A DNA stretch of 64,000 nt from Thalassospira profundimaris (GCF_003326675.1 NZ_JPWF01000009.1:159907-223906), one strand, 5' to 3'. Counted from the stretch's first letter, positions 43,084 to 51,953 are shown. Translations and numbers: made by a program. Notes: generated by a model not told the origin, from the sequence alone.

Positions 43084-43881
43084 TTGAAGATTGTAAGCTG
43101 GAATATCAATTCCGTTCGCCTGCGCATCGAACAGGTCATCAAGTTTCTTGAAGACCAGCAGCCCGATGCATTGTGTCTTCAGGAACTCAAATGCCCGGAC
43201 GAGCATTTCCCGCATGACGCATTTGAGGCGGCAGGATATGTGCACCGTCATAACCACGGTATGAAAAGCTATAACGGGGTTGCGATTATCTCGCGTCTTC
43301 CGTTTGTCGAAACCGACATCAAGCATTTCTGTGGCAAGGAAGATCGCCGTCATTGCATGGCGAAATTCGAAAACGGTGTGGAACTTCATAACTTCTATAT
43401 TCCGGCAGGCGGGGATGAACCCGATCCGGCGATTAACGAGAAGTTTGCCCACAAGCTGTCTTTCATTGATGAAATGACCAGCTGGTGGGGCGAACGCCGT
43501 GCTGCAGACCCGAACCGCAAGGCCGTTCTGGTTGGTGACTTTAACATTGCACCGTCTGAAAACGATGTCTGGTCACACAAACAGCTTCTCAAGGTTGTCA
43601 GTCACACCCCGATTGAAGTCGAGATTCTTGAGAAATTCCGTCAGTCGGGCGATTTCATTGACTCGGTCCGTGAAGTTGTGCCCGAGCCGGAAAAACTGTT
43701 CAGCTGGTGGAGCTACCGGTCGCGCGACTGGCGCGGCAGCAACAAGGGTCGCCGACTGGATCATGTGTGGATGACGCCAAATATGGCCGGTACGGTCCGC
43801 ACTGCTTCGGTCTATGATCTGGCTCGGGATTGGGAAAAACCGTCGGATCATGCACCGGTGGTTGTGGAATTCAATCTGTAA
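43084..43881 (+). CDS. xth: Exodeoxyribonuclease III
   Basis: A 265-residue EEP-family exonuclease III/AP endonuclease. Starts MKIVSWNINSVRLR; LCLQELKCPDEHF carries the metal Glu; LVGDFNIAPSENDVW and RLDHVWMTPN and KPSDHAPVVVEF carry the catalytic Asp/Asn/His. Repairs abasic sites and 3' blocks in DNA. The usual start MKI is a TTG at 43084 with GGAG exactly six bases upstream (43074-43077). An in-frame ATG at 43066 lacks a well-spaced ribosome site and would put the GGAG inside the gene. Confidence 0.92.
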   Translation: MKIVSWNINSVRLRIEQVIKFLEDQQPDALCLQELKCPDEHFPHDAFEAAGYVHRHNHGMKSYNGVAIISRLPFVETDIKHFCGKEDRRHCMAKFENGVELHNFYIPAGGDEPDPAINEKFAHKLSFIDEMTSWWGERRAADPNRKAVLVGDFNIAPSENDVWSHKQLLKVVSHTPIEVEILEKFRQSGDFIDSVREVVPEPEKLFSWWSYRSRDWRGSNKGRRLDHVWMTPNMAGTVRTASVYDLARDWEKPSDHAPVVVEFNL

Positions 43882-43903
43882 GACAATCAAGTTTGATGAC
43901 CTG

Positions 43904-43939
43904 AAAACAGCGGGCCGGGGTAACCTAGTCCGCTGTTTT
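43904..43939 (+). terminator. Intrinsic terminator after xth
   Basis: AAAACAGCGG pairs perfectly with CCGCTGTTTT over a 16-base loop. Confidence 0.85.
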
Positions 43940-44063
43940 GTCATGTGAAATAACTTGATTGTCAGGCCAAACGGGGCGACTCTTTTGCTTGAATGAAACT
44001 GATCCGGTGCCCATGTGCTCAATGTCGCACTGTTTCGGTGGCAAATTAAGCAGGATACGAGCA

Positions 44064-44897
44064 ATGAAAAAGATACTGATTGGTTTGGCCGCGATCATCT
44101 TTTTAGTCGTCGGTGGACTTGTGTATGTCTATGTGAACCTTGACGATATCGTTAAAACGACGATTGAAAAGGCCGGTACACGCGTCACTTTGGCCGAAGT
44201 CACAGTTGAAGGTGTGGCAATCGAGGCAACGCAGAATACCGCGGCGATCAATGGGCTGGTTGTTGGAAACCCGGATGGTTTCAAAACCGATTACGCCTTC
44301 TCGCTGGGCAATATTTCAGTTCGTCTTGATGGATCGACATTGACCAGTGACACCATTCGGATCATCGAAGTGGTCGTTGATGCGCCAAGTGTTACCTATG
44401 AGCTTGGCAATGGCAGCTCGAACATCGCAACGATCCAGCGCAACGTTGAAAGCTTTGTTCAGCGCGTTTCCGGCCCGGCCGGGGCAGGTGGTGCTGACGG
44501 TGATGCTGCGGGTGACGATGCCGGTTCAAGCACAAAAATCATTATTGATAACGTTTATGTCCGGAACGGAAATGTTGGTGTTTCTGCCGCCCTGCTTCAG
44601 GGCAAGAAGCTGTCGGCAAGCCTGCCTGAAATTCATCTGAAAGATGTTGGCAAGGAAGAAAACGGCGCAACCCCGGCACAGGTTGCTGGCGAAATTCTGA
44701 CCGCAATTAACGCATCCGTGTTCCAGGCAGTATCCAGCCTGAATGTCGATGGCCTGTTGCAGGGCGTGGGTGATCTTGGCAAGGGTGTTGTCGGGGCCAT
44801 TGGCGGTGCGGCAAGCACCGGTGGAACCACCATCAAGGATGGTGCCGATGCACTTGGCGGCGCGGTTAAGGGATTGTTTGGCGGGTCTTCTGACTGA
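44064..44897 (+). CDS. AsmA-like, single-helix anchored periplasmic protein
   Basis: A 277-residue protein with an N-terminal membrane anchor (KKILIGLAAIIFLVVGGLVYVYVNL) and a beta-rich periplasmic part typical of AsmA/DUF748-like proteins: VTLAEVTVEGVAIEATQNTAAINGLVVGNPDGF, then DTIRIIEVVVDAPSVTYELGN. The linker at about 170-195 is Gly/Ala/Asp-rich, and the last 60 residues are Gly/Ala-rich repeats of GLxxGVxxLGKG type. It may help lipid or outer-membrane protein traffic. ATG 44064 with AGGA nine bases upstream; the longer frame to 43959 crosses the upstream terminator region. Confidence 0.7.
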   Translation: MKKILIGLAAIIFLVVGGLVYVYVNLDDIVKTTIEKAGTRVTLAEVTVEGVAIEATQNTAAINGLVVGNPDGFKTDYAFSLGNISVRLDGSTLTSDTIRIIEVVVDAPSVTYELGNGSSNIATIQRNVESFVQRVSGPAGAGGADGDAAGDDAGSSTKIIIDNVYVRNGNVGVSAALLQGKKLSASLPEIHLKDVGKEENGATPAQVAGEILTAINASVFQAVSSLNVDGLLQGVGDLGKGVVGAIGGAASTGGTTIKDGADALGGAVKGLFGGSSD

Positions 44898-44936
44898 TTA
44901 GCCTAAACCTTAACACTGCAAATATCGAAATTTAAT

Positions 44937-44974
44937 GGCCTGACCGGATGACCTTTCCGGTCGGGCCTTTTTTT
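44937..44974 (+). terminator. Strong intrinsic terminator
   Basis: GGCCTGACCGG pairs with CCGGTCGGGCC (one wobble), 9-base loop, then seven T. Confidence 0.92.
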
Positions 44975-45377
44975 GATCCGGCCGGGAAAAAACGGTTCAC
45001 CTGCATCGTTGTCACTTTGTGACAAAATGGTTGTCTATCGGGCACCTGGTCGGAGAACTGAATCAGAAGGAATATGAATTTTCTCTATCCCACTGCTTTT
45101 TTTCATGAAATTGACTTCTATATATCCTTGGATAGGGGTAATTATATCCCCGTCCATGTTGTCTTGGGGCCACTGGATCGTAAATGATTTTACGGTTCAA
45201 AATTCGGGGTCGGGTCCGAGGGATCTGATCGACTGCAAGAATGATATGGAAAAATAGCAGGCGAAAATGACCTGCAAGGTGGTTGTTGCAAGACATCGGC
45301 CAACGATGTCGGCATCAGCACCAAAGTATCTTTTGGGATTGGGACAAGGAATGTCGGTCAGACAAGGAGTAACACCG
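44975..45377. other. Upstream region of the OmpA-like gene with small hairpins
   Basis: 403 bases without a gene, AT-rich. Perfect small hairpins: GTCAC-TTT-GTGAC near 45011, GGGG/CCCC around 45134-45150, and CGTAAA-TGAT-TTTACG (45179-45194). These may be operators or a structured 5' leader for the OmpA-like lipoprotein. No open frame convinces. Confidence 0.45.
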
Positions 45378-46229
45378 ATGAAAGCTAAACTGCTCGCCGT
45401 TGTTTCCGCCGCAGCCTTTCTGAGCGCGTGCGCAAATATGAATATTCCTGGGGTGCGTGATATGGCTGACGAAGGGTCGGCATTTGACGCAGCTCTCCAC
45501 CAGAATTACGCCGATCTCGCCCAGGCTGAATATGATGAAGCCGATTGGAGCGACGCACGTTACTTCACCAGCCGTTCGAAAATGGCTGCGATGAGCCAGG
45601 ATACCGGCCCGCAGATGATTTCCGAGCGTTCGCTTCCGGAAGGCAGCGTTGCCGAGGTTGAAGTTGCTCGTAGCGACCTGATGGCTGCACTTGATGCCGG
45701 TGGCCGCGACAAGGCTGCTTCGGCTGCCGCACGTGCACAGTCCAGCTTCGATTGCTGGTTGCAGGAACTCGAAGAAAACATTCAGCAGGAAGATATCGAT
45801 AATTGCCGCTCGGCATTCTATCAGGCACTGGCAATCGTTCAGGCTGAACTCGAACCTGCTGCTGCGCCGATGGCTGCTGCAATGCCGATGCCGGTTCCGA
45901 TGAATGTCTATTTCGGTTTTGACAGTGCCGCAATCGACGGCAAAGGCATGTCGGTGATCAACGGTATCGTCGAAGCATACGGCAAATATTCCCCGGCAAG
46001 CGTAAGTCTGGTTGCCTATGCCGACCGTGCTGGCGATGCGATGTATAACGACATTCTCGCAAAATCGCGTGTTGATGAAGTTGTGAAGGCACTTCGTGCC
46101 GGCGGTGTACCGGCAAGCAAGCTTGCCATCAGCATCAGCGGTGAAGCCAATGTTCCGGTTGCAACCGATGACGGTGTTGCCGAACAGGGCAACCGTGTCG
46201 TTGTTGTCACCTTCAAAGACAGCATGTAA
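45378..46229 (+). CDS. OmpA-family outer-membrane lipoprotein
   Basis: A 283-residue lipoprotein: signal peptide with lipobox LSAC (Cys18), an alpha-helical middle (about 30-165, rich in Ala/Glu) and a C-terminal OmpA/MotB-like peptidoglycan-binding domain (about 180-283: MNVYFGFDSAAIDGKGMSVINGIVEAYGKY, LVAYADRAGDAMYNDILAKSRVDEVVKAL, EQGNRVVVV). The binding-motif Asp and Arg (YADRAG, AKSR) are conserved in part. Anchors the outer membrane to the wall. ATG 45378 with AAGGAG nine bases upstream; the open frame back to 45267 lacks a site. Confidence 0.88.
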   Translation: MKAKLLAVVSAAAFLSACANMNIPGVRDMADEGSAFDAALHQNYADLAQAEYDEADWSDARYFTSRSKMAAMSQDTGPQMISERSLPEGSVAEVEVARSDLMAALDAGGRDKAASAAARAQSSFDCWLQELEENIQQEDIDNCRSAFYQALAIVQAELEPAAAPMAAAMPMPVPMNVYFGFDSAAIDGKGMSVINGIVEAYGKYSPASVSLVAYADRAGDAMYNDILAKSRVDEVVKALRAGGVPASKLAISISGEANVPVATDDGVAEQGNRVVVVTFKDSM

Positions 46230-46259
46230 GCGCGTCACACTAACAAGGGGATTTCATCC

Positions 46260-46457
46260 ATGCGTCTTTTGATCGCACTTCTTCTTCCGTGGTTGTTGTT
46301 CTTTACCATCGGTCGTCCGATTGCAGGTGTCATCTGCCTGATCTTGCAGATTACTCTGGTTGGTTGGGTTCCGGCTGCGATCTGGGCTGTCTATTCGCTT
46401 AGTCAGTACAATACTGACAAGAAAATCAGCAACGCCATGGGTGGTGGTCAGGACTAA
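46260..46457 (+). CDS. YqaE/Pmp3-family small membrane protein
   Basis: A 65-residue, two-helix membrane protein: LLLPWLLFFTIGRPIAGVICLILQITLVGWVPAAIWAVYSL shows the P-x-x-x-F/G-P, GW-P-A-x-I-W-A-x-Y pattern of the YqaE/Pmp3 stress-induced family. Thought to influence membrane potential or ion leak under stress. 30 bases after the OmpA-like gene, probably co-transcribed, and followed by a terminator. Confidence 0.85.
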   Translation: MRLLIALLLPWLLFFTIGRPIAGVICLILQITLVGWVPAAIWAVYSLSQYNTDKKISNAMGGGQD

Positions 46458-46503
46458 CTGATCGTATCTGTGCTGTTTGCAGCCAGATGCTATATCCGGA
46501 TAT

Positions 46504-46535
46504 CAAGGGCGGGTCTTTGGACCTGCCCTTGTTCG
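46504..46535 (+). terminator. Intrinsic terminator after the YqaE gene
   Basis: CAAGGGCGGGTC (46504-46515) pairs with GGACCTGCCCTTG region (46520-46531) over a 4-base loop; 12 bp with one wobble, then T-rich. Confidence 0.85.
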
Positions 46536-46561
46536 TTTTGGCTGTGTTAAGCCAATATGCG

Positions 46562-46792
46562 TTAGCGCAAATGACGGCGCACGCCGCCGACAAACCGTCC
46601 GATCAGGCGGGAAACCACAAACCGCGTCAGCGTAAAGGTCACAGCCCCCAGAACCGCAGGCCAATACCATGCCTCGACCTCCGGGCGTGTGCTTTGTTCC
46701 ACCAGACCATAAACAATGGCGGCCATCGCGGTTGCGGCAAAGAACGCCGTACGACGTCGATAGCGGGCGATAAAGGGGCCAAGCATCCACAT
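46562..46792 (-). CDS. Small two-helix membrane protein downstream of dgt
   Basis: A 76-residue, basic membrane protein (two hydrophobic segments, about 15-33 and 43-60; RYRRRTAF and GGVRRHLR flanks). It begins three bases after the dgt stop, so it is translationally linked to dgt. Unknown family. Confidence 0.5.
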   Translation of the reverse strand: MWMLGPFIARYRRRTAFFAATAMAAIVYGLVEQSTRPEVEAWYWPAVLGAVTFTLTRFVVSRLIGRFVGGVRRHLR

Positions 46793-46795
46793 TGA

Positions 46796-48130
46796 TCAGT
46801 GCTGTCCGCCGCCAATGTCACGCGCAAGGCGGGCGGCGAAGTCATCGGTCATGCCCGAAACGTAATCGAGGATGACCAGATACAGGTCATAAAGCGGCGC
46901 GCCAATTGGCATGGCATCATTGCCGATCAGTTCACGAACGCGCCCTGCACGGTACGAGACATCGGCCTCTGTCGTTGCCTGATGAACTTCAAGCGCGGTT
47001 TTACAGAAGGTATCAAGCAGGGTTTCAAGATGGGCAAATGCCCCGACTTCGATCTGTACCTTGCGGCGGTTCAGGATGATCTGCTTTTCGGAGAATGACT
47101 TTGCGTTGGCGATCAGCTCGTTATAGGGGCCGTCGGCACAGGCCAGAAGATCACCCTTCCAGACGCCTGCCAGAAGTTCTTCCTCGTTACGGACAAAGGC
47201 ATCTACAAGTGCATCAAGAAGGCCCGACATGATCTTGCCACGCAGGAAGGATATCTTGCGGCTGATATTTTGTTCGCGGTGATATTCGGCGGGCAGGTCG
47301 CCTTCGATACAGGGGCGGAGCATGTTCTCCAGGGTTTCAAATTCCACCAGTTCAAGTTCGACCCCGTCCTCGATATCAATCAGGGCGTAGCACACATCAT
47401 CGGCCGCCTCGACCAGATAGACCAGCGGATGACGGCAAAATGCCTGATCCCCGGTTCGGATCAGGCCGGTGGCATCGGCAACCTCTTCGAGCAGGGCGAA
47501 TTCCTTTTGGAATGCACCGAACTTCTTTTTCTGTGGAAACGGACTTCCGGCCGCCGACCATGGATATTTCAGGAAGCTTGCCAAGGTGGCATAGGTCAAC
47601 CGCATCCCGCCGTCATAAAGGCCGGTGCGCTTGTTGGTCAAAAGACGGAAACCCTGCGCATTGCCTTCATAGGTGGTCAGGTCTGCAAACTGTTCCTTGC
47701 CCAGTTTTTCGGTGAATATCGGATCGGCATCGATGAACCATTGGCGGACGGCATATTCCCCGGCATGGCCAAAGGGCGGATTGCCAATGTCATGACAAAG
47801 GGCTGCGGCCTGCACGATGGCCGCCATATGATCGGGTTCGATGGCGTCGGGCAAACTGCCCTTTTCATGCAATTTATGCCCGACCATCAAACCAAGTGAT
47901 CGACCGATACAGGATACTTCAAGGCTGTGGGTCAGGCGGGTATGGACATTGTCATTTTCCGGCAGCGGATGAACCTGGGTTTTCCGTTGCAGACGTCGGA
48001 ACGCCGCGGAAAAAATGATCCGGTCATAGTCCTTGTGAAAATCGGATCGACCAAAGGCGCCGACGCTTGAATGACGGGTGCCAAGCCGTGCGGGTGATAG
48101 CAGTTTTTGCCAGTTCATCATCGCAGTCAT
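46796..48130 (-). CDS. dgt: Deoxyguanosinetriphosphate triphosphohydrolase (dGTPase-like)
   Basis: A 444-residue HD-domain dNTP triphosphohydrolase. N-terminal SDFHKDYDRIIFSAAFRRLQRKTQV and the metal-binding HTRLTHSLEVS, LCHDIGNPPFGHAGE are the hallmarks. It cleaves dGTP (or other dNTPs) to nucleoside and triphosphate, controlling dNTP pools and phage defence in some hosts. ATG 48130 gives MTAMMNW; ATG 48118 (MNWQKL) is possible. Stands before a small membrane gene in the same operon. Confidence 0.93.
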   Translation of the reverse strand: MTAMMNWQKLLSPARLGTRHSSVGAFGRSDFHKDYDRIIFSAAFRRLQRKTQVHPLPENDNVHTRLTHSLEVSCIGRSLGLMVGHKLHEKGSLPDAIEPDHMAAIVQAAALCHDIGNPPFGHAGEYAVRQWFIDADPIFTEKLGKEQFADLTTYEGNAQGFRLLTNKRTGLYDGGMRLTYATLASFLKYPWSAAGSPFPQKKKFGAFQKEFALLEEVADATGLIRTGDQAFCRHPLVYLVEAADDVCYALIDIEDGVELELVEFETLENMLRPCIEGDLPAEYHREQNISRKISFLRGKIMSGLLDALVDAFVRNEEELLAGVWKGDLLACADGPYNELIANAKSFSEKQIILNRRKVQIEVGAFAHLETLLDTFCKTALEVHQATTEADVSYRAGRVRELIGNDAMPIGAPLYDLYLVILDYVSGMTDDFAARLARDIGGGQH

Positions 48131-48235
48131 GGTGTTTTGGGCCTTCCCGTCGGTTCCGAGCTTCTTTCACATGTGGGGCCTTTATGCCCGTTGTTGGTAA
48201 ATAAGCATTTTAAATTTCGCAGATTTCCAAAAGAA

Positions 48236-48261
48236 AACGGCGCATCTTGTGACGCGCCGTT
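48236..48261 (-). terminator. Terminator after htpG
   Basis: On the minus strand AACGGCGC pairs with GCGCCGTT over a 10-base loop, followed by TTCTTTT. Confidence 0.8.
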
Positions 48262-48286
48262 CTCAATATCGGTTGGTGTATCGGGC

Positions 48287-50167
48287 TTATGCACCCAGAC
48301 CCTTTTCCATGATCAGATCAAGGCGGCGTGCAAAGCTGACCGGATCGGGAAGGGCTTCACCTTCGAGAATGCGGGCCTGATCAAGCAGCAGCAGGGCGGC
48401 ATCATGAAGGATCGGGGCCTTGGCATCCTTGATTGCAACATCGGACAGCTTTTTGATCAGGCTGTGTTTCGGGTTGATTTCAAGAATACGCGGGCTGATT
48501 TCATCAACACGATTGTGCTGTTTCATCAGGCGTTCCATTCGCAGATCCATGCCCATTTCATCGGCAATCAGACAGCAGGCCGAACTGGTCAGACGATCAG
48601 ATTCCCGAACGTCCTTAACGCCGGTTCCAAGGGCGATCTTGATCGACGCAATCAATGCATCAAGCGATGCATCACTTGCCGTATCGTCCTTTTTCTCGTC
48701 CTTGCTGTCTTCGTTGTCGTCGGATTTGACGTCATTGAGGTCGGCACCGCCACGGGTGACCGATTTGAAGTCTTTTTCTTCGAACTGGCCAACCGATGGC
48801 ATCCAGAATTCATCAACCGGATCGGTCAGAAGCAGAACTTCGATGCCCTTGGCGGCAAAGCCTTCAAGCTGCGGGCTGCGTTTAAGGGCGTCGATATCTT
48901 CGCCGCTGATGTAATAGATGGCCTTCTGGCCTTCTTTCATGCGTTCGACATATTCCGCAAGCGTGGTCCAGCCATCGCCCTTGGTCGAACGGAACTTGGC
49001 GATCTTGAGGATACGGTCACGATTTGACTGGTCTTCATAAAGACCTTCCTTGACCACAGAGCCGAAGGTTTCCCAGAATTTGTCGAACCCTTCGCCGTCC
49101 TTTTTGGCCGCAGTTTCAAGTTCGGACAGGACCTTTTTGGTCAGGCCGTTCTTGATTTTGGTCAGGACCGGATTGTGCTGCAACATCTCGCGCGAGACGT
49201 TCAGCGGCAGGTCCTGGCTGTCGACGACACCTGAAACAAAGCGCAACCATGGCGGAAGCAGTTCATCCGCGCCCTCGGTAATAAAGACCTTGCGGACATA
49301 AAGTTTCAGATGACCTTTGCGCTGCGGGTCATAAAGATCGAACGGACGCATGGTCGGAAGGTACAGAAGGCCGGTATATTCAATCGCGCCTTCGGCCTGA
49401 TAGTGGATGGTTTTCCAGGGATCATCGAAGGCATGGGAATTGTGTTTATAGAATTCCTTGTATTGCTCGTCGGTGACTTCCGATTTCGGACGGGTCCAAA
49501 GGGCGGATGCCTCGTTCAGCGTTTCATCGCCATCGGCCTTCATCAGAACGACCGGAATACCGATGTGATCGGAATAGGTTTTGACGATGTGGCGCAGACG
49601 GTATTCTTCGGTGAATTCCTTGAACTCGTCGGTCAGATGCAGGGTGATCTGCGTGCCGTGGCCTTCCATCTCGGCTTCGGCGACGGTGTATTCGCCCTTG
49701 CCGTCCGATGACCATTTCCAGGCCTGATCTTCGCCGGCCTTTTTACTCAGAACATCAACCTGGCTTGCCACCATGAAGGCGGAATAGAAACCGACGCCAA
49801 ACTGACCAATCAGGTCGACATCCTTGGCATTGTCGGATTTGGAAACAGCATCAAGGAACTTGGCAGTGCCGGAATTGGCAATGGTGCCAAGGTTGTCAAT
49901 CAGGTCGGCCTTGTTCATCCCGATCCCGTTATCGGCAATCGTCAAAACATTGCGGACATTATCTGTCAGAAGGCGGACCTTGAATTCAGCGTCGCCTGCG
50001 AGCAGTTCCGGTTTGGCAATGGCTTCATAGCGCAGCTTGTCGCACGCATCAGAAGCATTGGAGATCAGCTCGCGCAGGAAGATGTCCTTGTTGGAATAAA
50101 GCGAATGGACAACGATATCGAGCAGTCGGCTAACCTCGGCCTCGAACCGCATTTTTTCTTCCGTCAT
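48287..50167 (-). CDS. htpG: Molecular chaperone HtpG (Hsp90)
   Basis: A 626-residue bacterial Hsp90. ATP-binding N domain (about 1-220: SNKDIFLRELISNASDACDKLR, DNGIGMNKADLIDNLGTIANSGT, GQFGVGFYSAFMVA), middle domain (about 240-500: VFITEGADELLPPWLRFVSGVVDSQDLPLNVSRE, YYISGED) and C-terminal dimerisation domain. The charged linker between N and M domains is short, and the region 488-515 is very acidic (DDNEDSKDEKKDD). Start ATG 50167 with AGAGGT adjacent. Heat-shock control is likely but I see no certain sigma-32 site. Confidence 0.97.
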   Translation of the reverse strand: MTEEKMRFEAEVSRLLDIVVHSLYSNKDIFLRELISNASDACDKLRYEAIAKPELLAGDAEFKVRLLTDNVRNVLTIADNGIGMNKADLIDNLGTIANSGTAKFLDAVSKSDNAKDVDLIGQFGVGFYSAFMVASQVDVLSKKAGEDQAWKWSSDGKGEYTVAEAEMEGHGTQITLHLTDEFKEFTEEYRLRHIVKTYSDHIGIPVVLMKADGDETLNEASALWTRPKSEVTDEQYKEFYKHNSHAFDDPWKTIHYQAEGAIEYTGLLYLPTMRPFDLYDPQRKGHLKLYVRKVFITEGADELLPPWLRFVSGVVDSQDLPLNVSREMLQHNPVLTKIKNGLTKKVLSELETAAKKDGEGFDKFWETFGSVVKEGLYEDQSNRDRILKIAKFRSTKGDGWTTLAEYVERMKEGQKAIYYISGEDIDALKRSPQLEGFAAKGIEVLLLTDPVDEFWMPSVGQFEEKDFKSVTRGGADLNDVKSDDNEDSKDEKKDDTASDASLDALIASIKIALGTGVKDVRESDRLTSSACCLIADEMGMDLRMERLMKQHNRVDEISPRILEINPKHSLIKKLSDVAIKDAKAPILHDAALLLLDQARILEGEALPDPVSFARRLDLIMEKGLGA

Positions 50168-50453
50168 GACCTCTTTTTCTCCTGTATTTCAAAACACTGC
50201 CGGGCTTCCCCGAATGCGGCAGAAGCACGGACATCTCAACGGTTTATGATAAAAACCGTGCTTGATATGCGTCAACGCACCTTGCAGCGCAAGTCTTGTA
50301 TCCTAAGTATAGTTATAGACGGTTTTATTACAGGGGCGCGTAAACCAGACAAAAAGCGTTCCTGATTGTCCCGAAGCCGCAAGTGCGACGGGCTTAAACG
50401 GCAGGGTGCAACGCCCTGCTTTGCGTCCAAGGCTTTAAACAGGAGGCCGTATC

Positions 50454-50780
50454 ATGAAGGTTCCCGTTCAAATCACCTACCGTGATGTTGACCAGTCTGA
50501 TGCGCTTGACGAGCGTATTCGTTTCAAGGTGCAAAAACTTGAAGAAACCTTCGATCGCATGACCAGTTGTCATGTCGTTGTGGAACGACCCCATGCTTCT
50601 CATAACCATGGAAACCGCTTTGCCGTTCATTTCGGGATTAATGTGCCGGGCAAGGAAATCATGGTGAAGCGGGACAGTGCAGACCATGCACATGAAGACG
50701 TCTATATCGCGCTTAAAAACAGTTTCCAGGCCGCGCGTCGGCAGCTTAAGGACTATGCCGACAAGATGCGCAATCACTAG
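50454..50780 (+). CDS. hpf: Ribosome hibernation promoting factor (short HPF/RaiA)
   Basis: A 108-residue short-form HPF/YfiA family protein: QITYRDVDQSDALDERIRFKVQKLEETFDRMTSCHVVVERPH, then FAVHFGINVPGKEIMVKRDSADHAHEDVYIALKNSFQAARRQLKDYAD-type residues. It binds the 30S decoding region and, with RMF, forms inactive 100S ribosomes. It lacks the C-terminal dimerisation domain of long HPF, which makes the RMF-like protein at 27035-27574 an interesting possible partner. AGGAGG box eight bases before ATG 50454. Confidence 0.93.
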   Translation: MKVPVQITYRDVDQSDALDERIRFKVQKLEETFDRMTSCHVVVERPHASHNHGNRFAVHFGINVPGKEIMVKRDSADHAHEDVYIALKNSFQAARRQLKDYADKMRNH

Positions 50781-50807
50781 GATTGCAGCCAGGTCTTAAA
50801 GGGCAGG

Positions 50808-50835
50808 CGGGGCGACTGGATGGTCGCCCCGTTTT
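50808..50835 (+). terminator. Intrinsic terminator after hpf
   Basis: CGGGGCGAC pairs perfectly with GTCGCCCCG over a 6-base loop, then TTTT. Confidence 0.92.
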
Positions 50836-50925
50836 GCGTTTGGAACGCACTTTTGCATCGGTGGCGCAAATGCGCATCCAAGGGAAGTATCAGCCCGGAT
50901 CGTCATCGGGGGCGGGGTAGGGAGC

Positions 50926-51252
50926 TCAAACAATTCCGGACTGATACAACACGGTGAAGCGGTCCGGTTTGGCCGCTTCAAGAAGGGGGCGAACGCGCGC
51001 CATATGCGCGGCAAAGCGTTCGGAGCCGGTCCAGTTTTCAAGATCCTTGCGGGACCGGAAGCGCGACATGATGACAAAAGATTTGCCGTTCTCGGCGGCG
51101 TAAAACCGCCCGCCAGTCAGGCCTTCGATTTCAGGTGCGACGCTTTGCTGAAATTGTGTCTGGATTTCAACGAAGCGGTCTTTTTGCCCGGTTTTGGGCG
51201 TTACATGGCTTAGGGTGATGATTTCATCATCGGATGCAAAGGTTCCGGTCAT
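50926..51252 (-). CDS. ABM-domain (antibiotic biosynthesis monooxygenase-like) protein
   Basis: A 108-residue ferredoxin-fold ABM protein: EIITLSHVTPKTGQKDRFVEIQTQFQQ, then FVIMSRFRSRKDLENWTGSERFAAHMARVRPLLEA. Members are small cofactor-less oxygenases or quinone-handling enzymes. Its ATG (51252) overlaps the FMN reductase stop as ATGA, so it is the second gene of a SoxR-controlled operon, arguing for a redox-detoxification role. Confidence 0.85.
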   Translation of the reverse strand: MTGTFASDDEIITLSHVTPKTGQKDRFVEIQTQFQQSVAPEIEGLTGGRFYAAENGKSFVIMSRFRSRKDLENWTGSERFAAHMARVRPLLEAAKPDRFTVLYQSGIV

Positions 51253-51839
51253 GATGCGATGGCTTCCAGCAACTGATGTTTGCTTTGTGGATAGCGGGCT
51301 TCGCGCAGGGCACTTGCCCACCATTTCAAATCCGCAGTCATGCGGTGCAGTGCGCCGTTCGTGCCTTCAAGGTCGACCGGCTTGCCGGTGTCGTCAAAAC
51401 GATCCCATGCGTTGGCAAAACTTACGACGTCGCGCATGCTGACGGCTTGTAGCTCGGCAAAGACCAGTCGCAATTGTTCAACTGCGCGCAGGCCACCCGA
51501 CATGCCGCCATAGGATACAAAGGCAACCGGCTTGCGACGCCATTGCTGTTTTGCGGCATCAATCAACAGTTTGAGCTCGCCGGTAAAGCTGTGATTATAT
51601 TCGGGGGTGACGACGATAAACGCATCGGCGTCGGACAGGGCCGTATGCAGTTCCTTTACGCCGGGATGTTCTGCTCCGACATTGTAAGCGGGCAAGTTCA
51701 GAGCTGCCGGATCAATCGTATCAAGTGAAATGTCCCGATCGGTTTTCAGGGTTTCAACGACCCAGCTGGTGACGGTGTCACAGAACCGGCCCTGGCGGGC
51801 GCTGCCATAGATGATGGCGACATTGAATGTCTCTTTCAT
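51249..51839 (-). CDS. NAD(P)H-dependent FMN reductase (flavodoxin-like)
   Basis: A 196-residue NADPH-dependent FMN reductase. VAIIYGSARQGRFCDTV is the phosphate-binding loop, VVTPEYNHSFTGELKLLIDAA the characteristic PEYN segment, and VSYGGMSGGLRAVEQLR the second flavin loop. Related enzymes reduce quinones, azo dyes or chromate with two electrons. Directly under a MerR-type promoter (51878-51908) next to divergent soxR, so it should be induced by redox-cycling compounds. Start ATG 51839 with AAGGGG upstream. Confidence 0.9.
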   Translation of the reverse strand: MKETFNVAIIYGSARQGRFCDTVTSWVVETLKTDRDISLDTIDPAALNLPAYNVGAEHPGVKELHTALSDADAFIVVTPEYNHSFTGELKLLIDAAKQQWRRKPVAFVSYGGMSGGLRAVEQLRLVFAELQAVSMRDVVSFANAWDRFDDTGKPVDLEGTNGALHRMTADLKWWASALREARYPQSKHQLLEAIAS

Positions 51840-51877
51840 GGATTTGACCCCTTGATAATTTCGCTTCAATGCGTAAG

Positions 51878-51908
51878 GTTCTAAAACCTTAACCAATGTT
51901 AAGGTCAA
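51878..51908 (-). promoter_or_regulatory. SoxR-controlled promoter with 19-bp spacer and embedded palindrome
   Basis: On the minus strand, -35 TTGACC (51903-51908) and -10 TAGAAC (51878-51883) are separated by exactly 19 bases, the over-long spacer typical of promoters activated by MerR-family regulators. The perfect inverted repeat ACCTTAAC-CAAT-GTTAAGGT (51886-51905) lies between and over the -35. It faces the FMN reductase gene and borders soxR. Confidence 0.8.
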
Positions 51909-51953
51909 GGATGAATTTCATCGCCTTTGGATGGGTCGATCAGGGAGTGGGAA

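Noticed and set aside
43934..43955. GTTTTGTCATG near xth as a third EnuR site
   Set aside because: The right half of the palindrome is missing and it lies in a terminator away from the ectoine genes.
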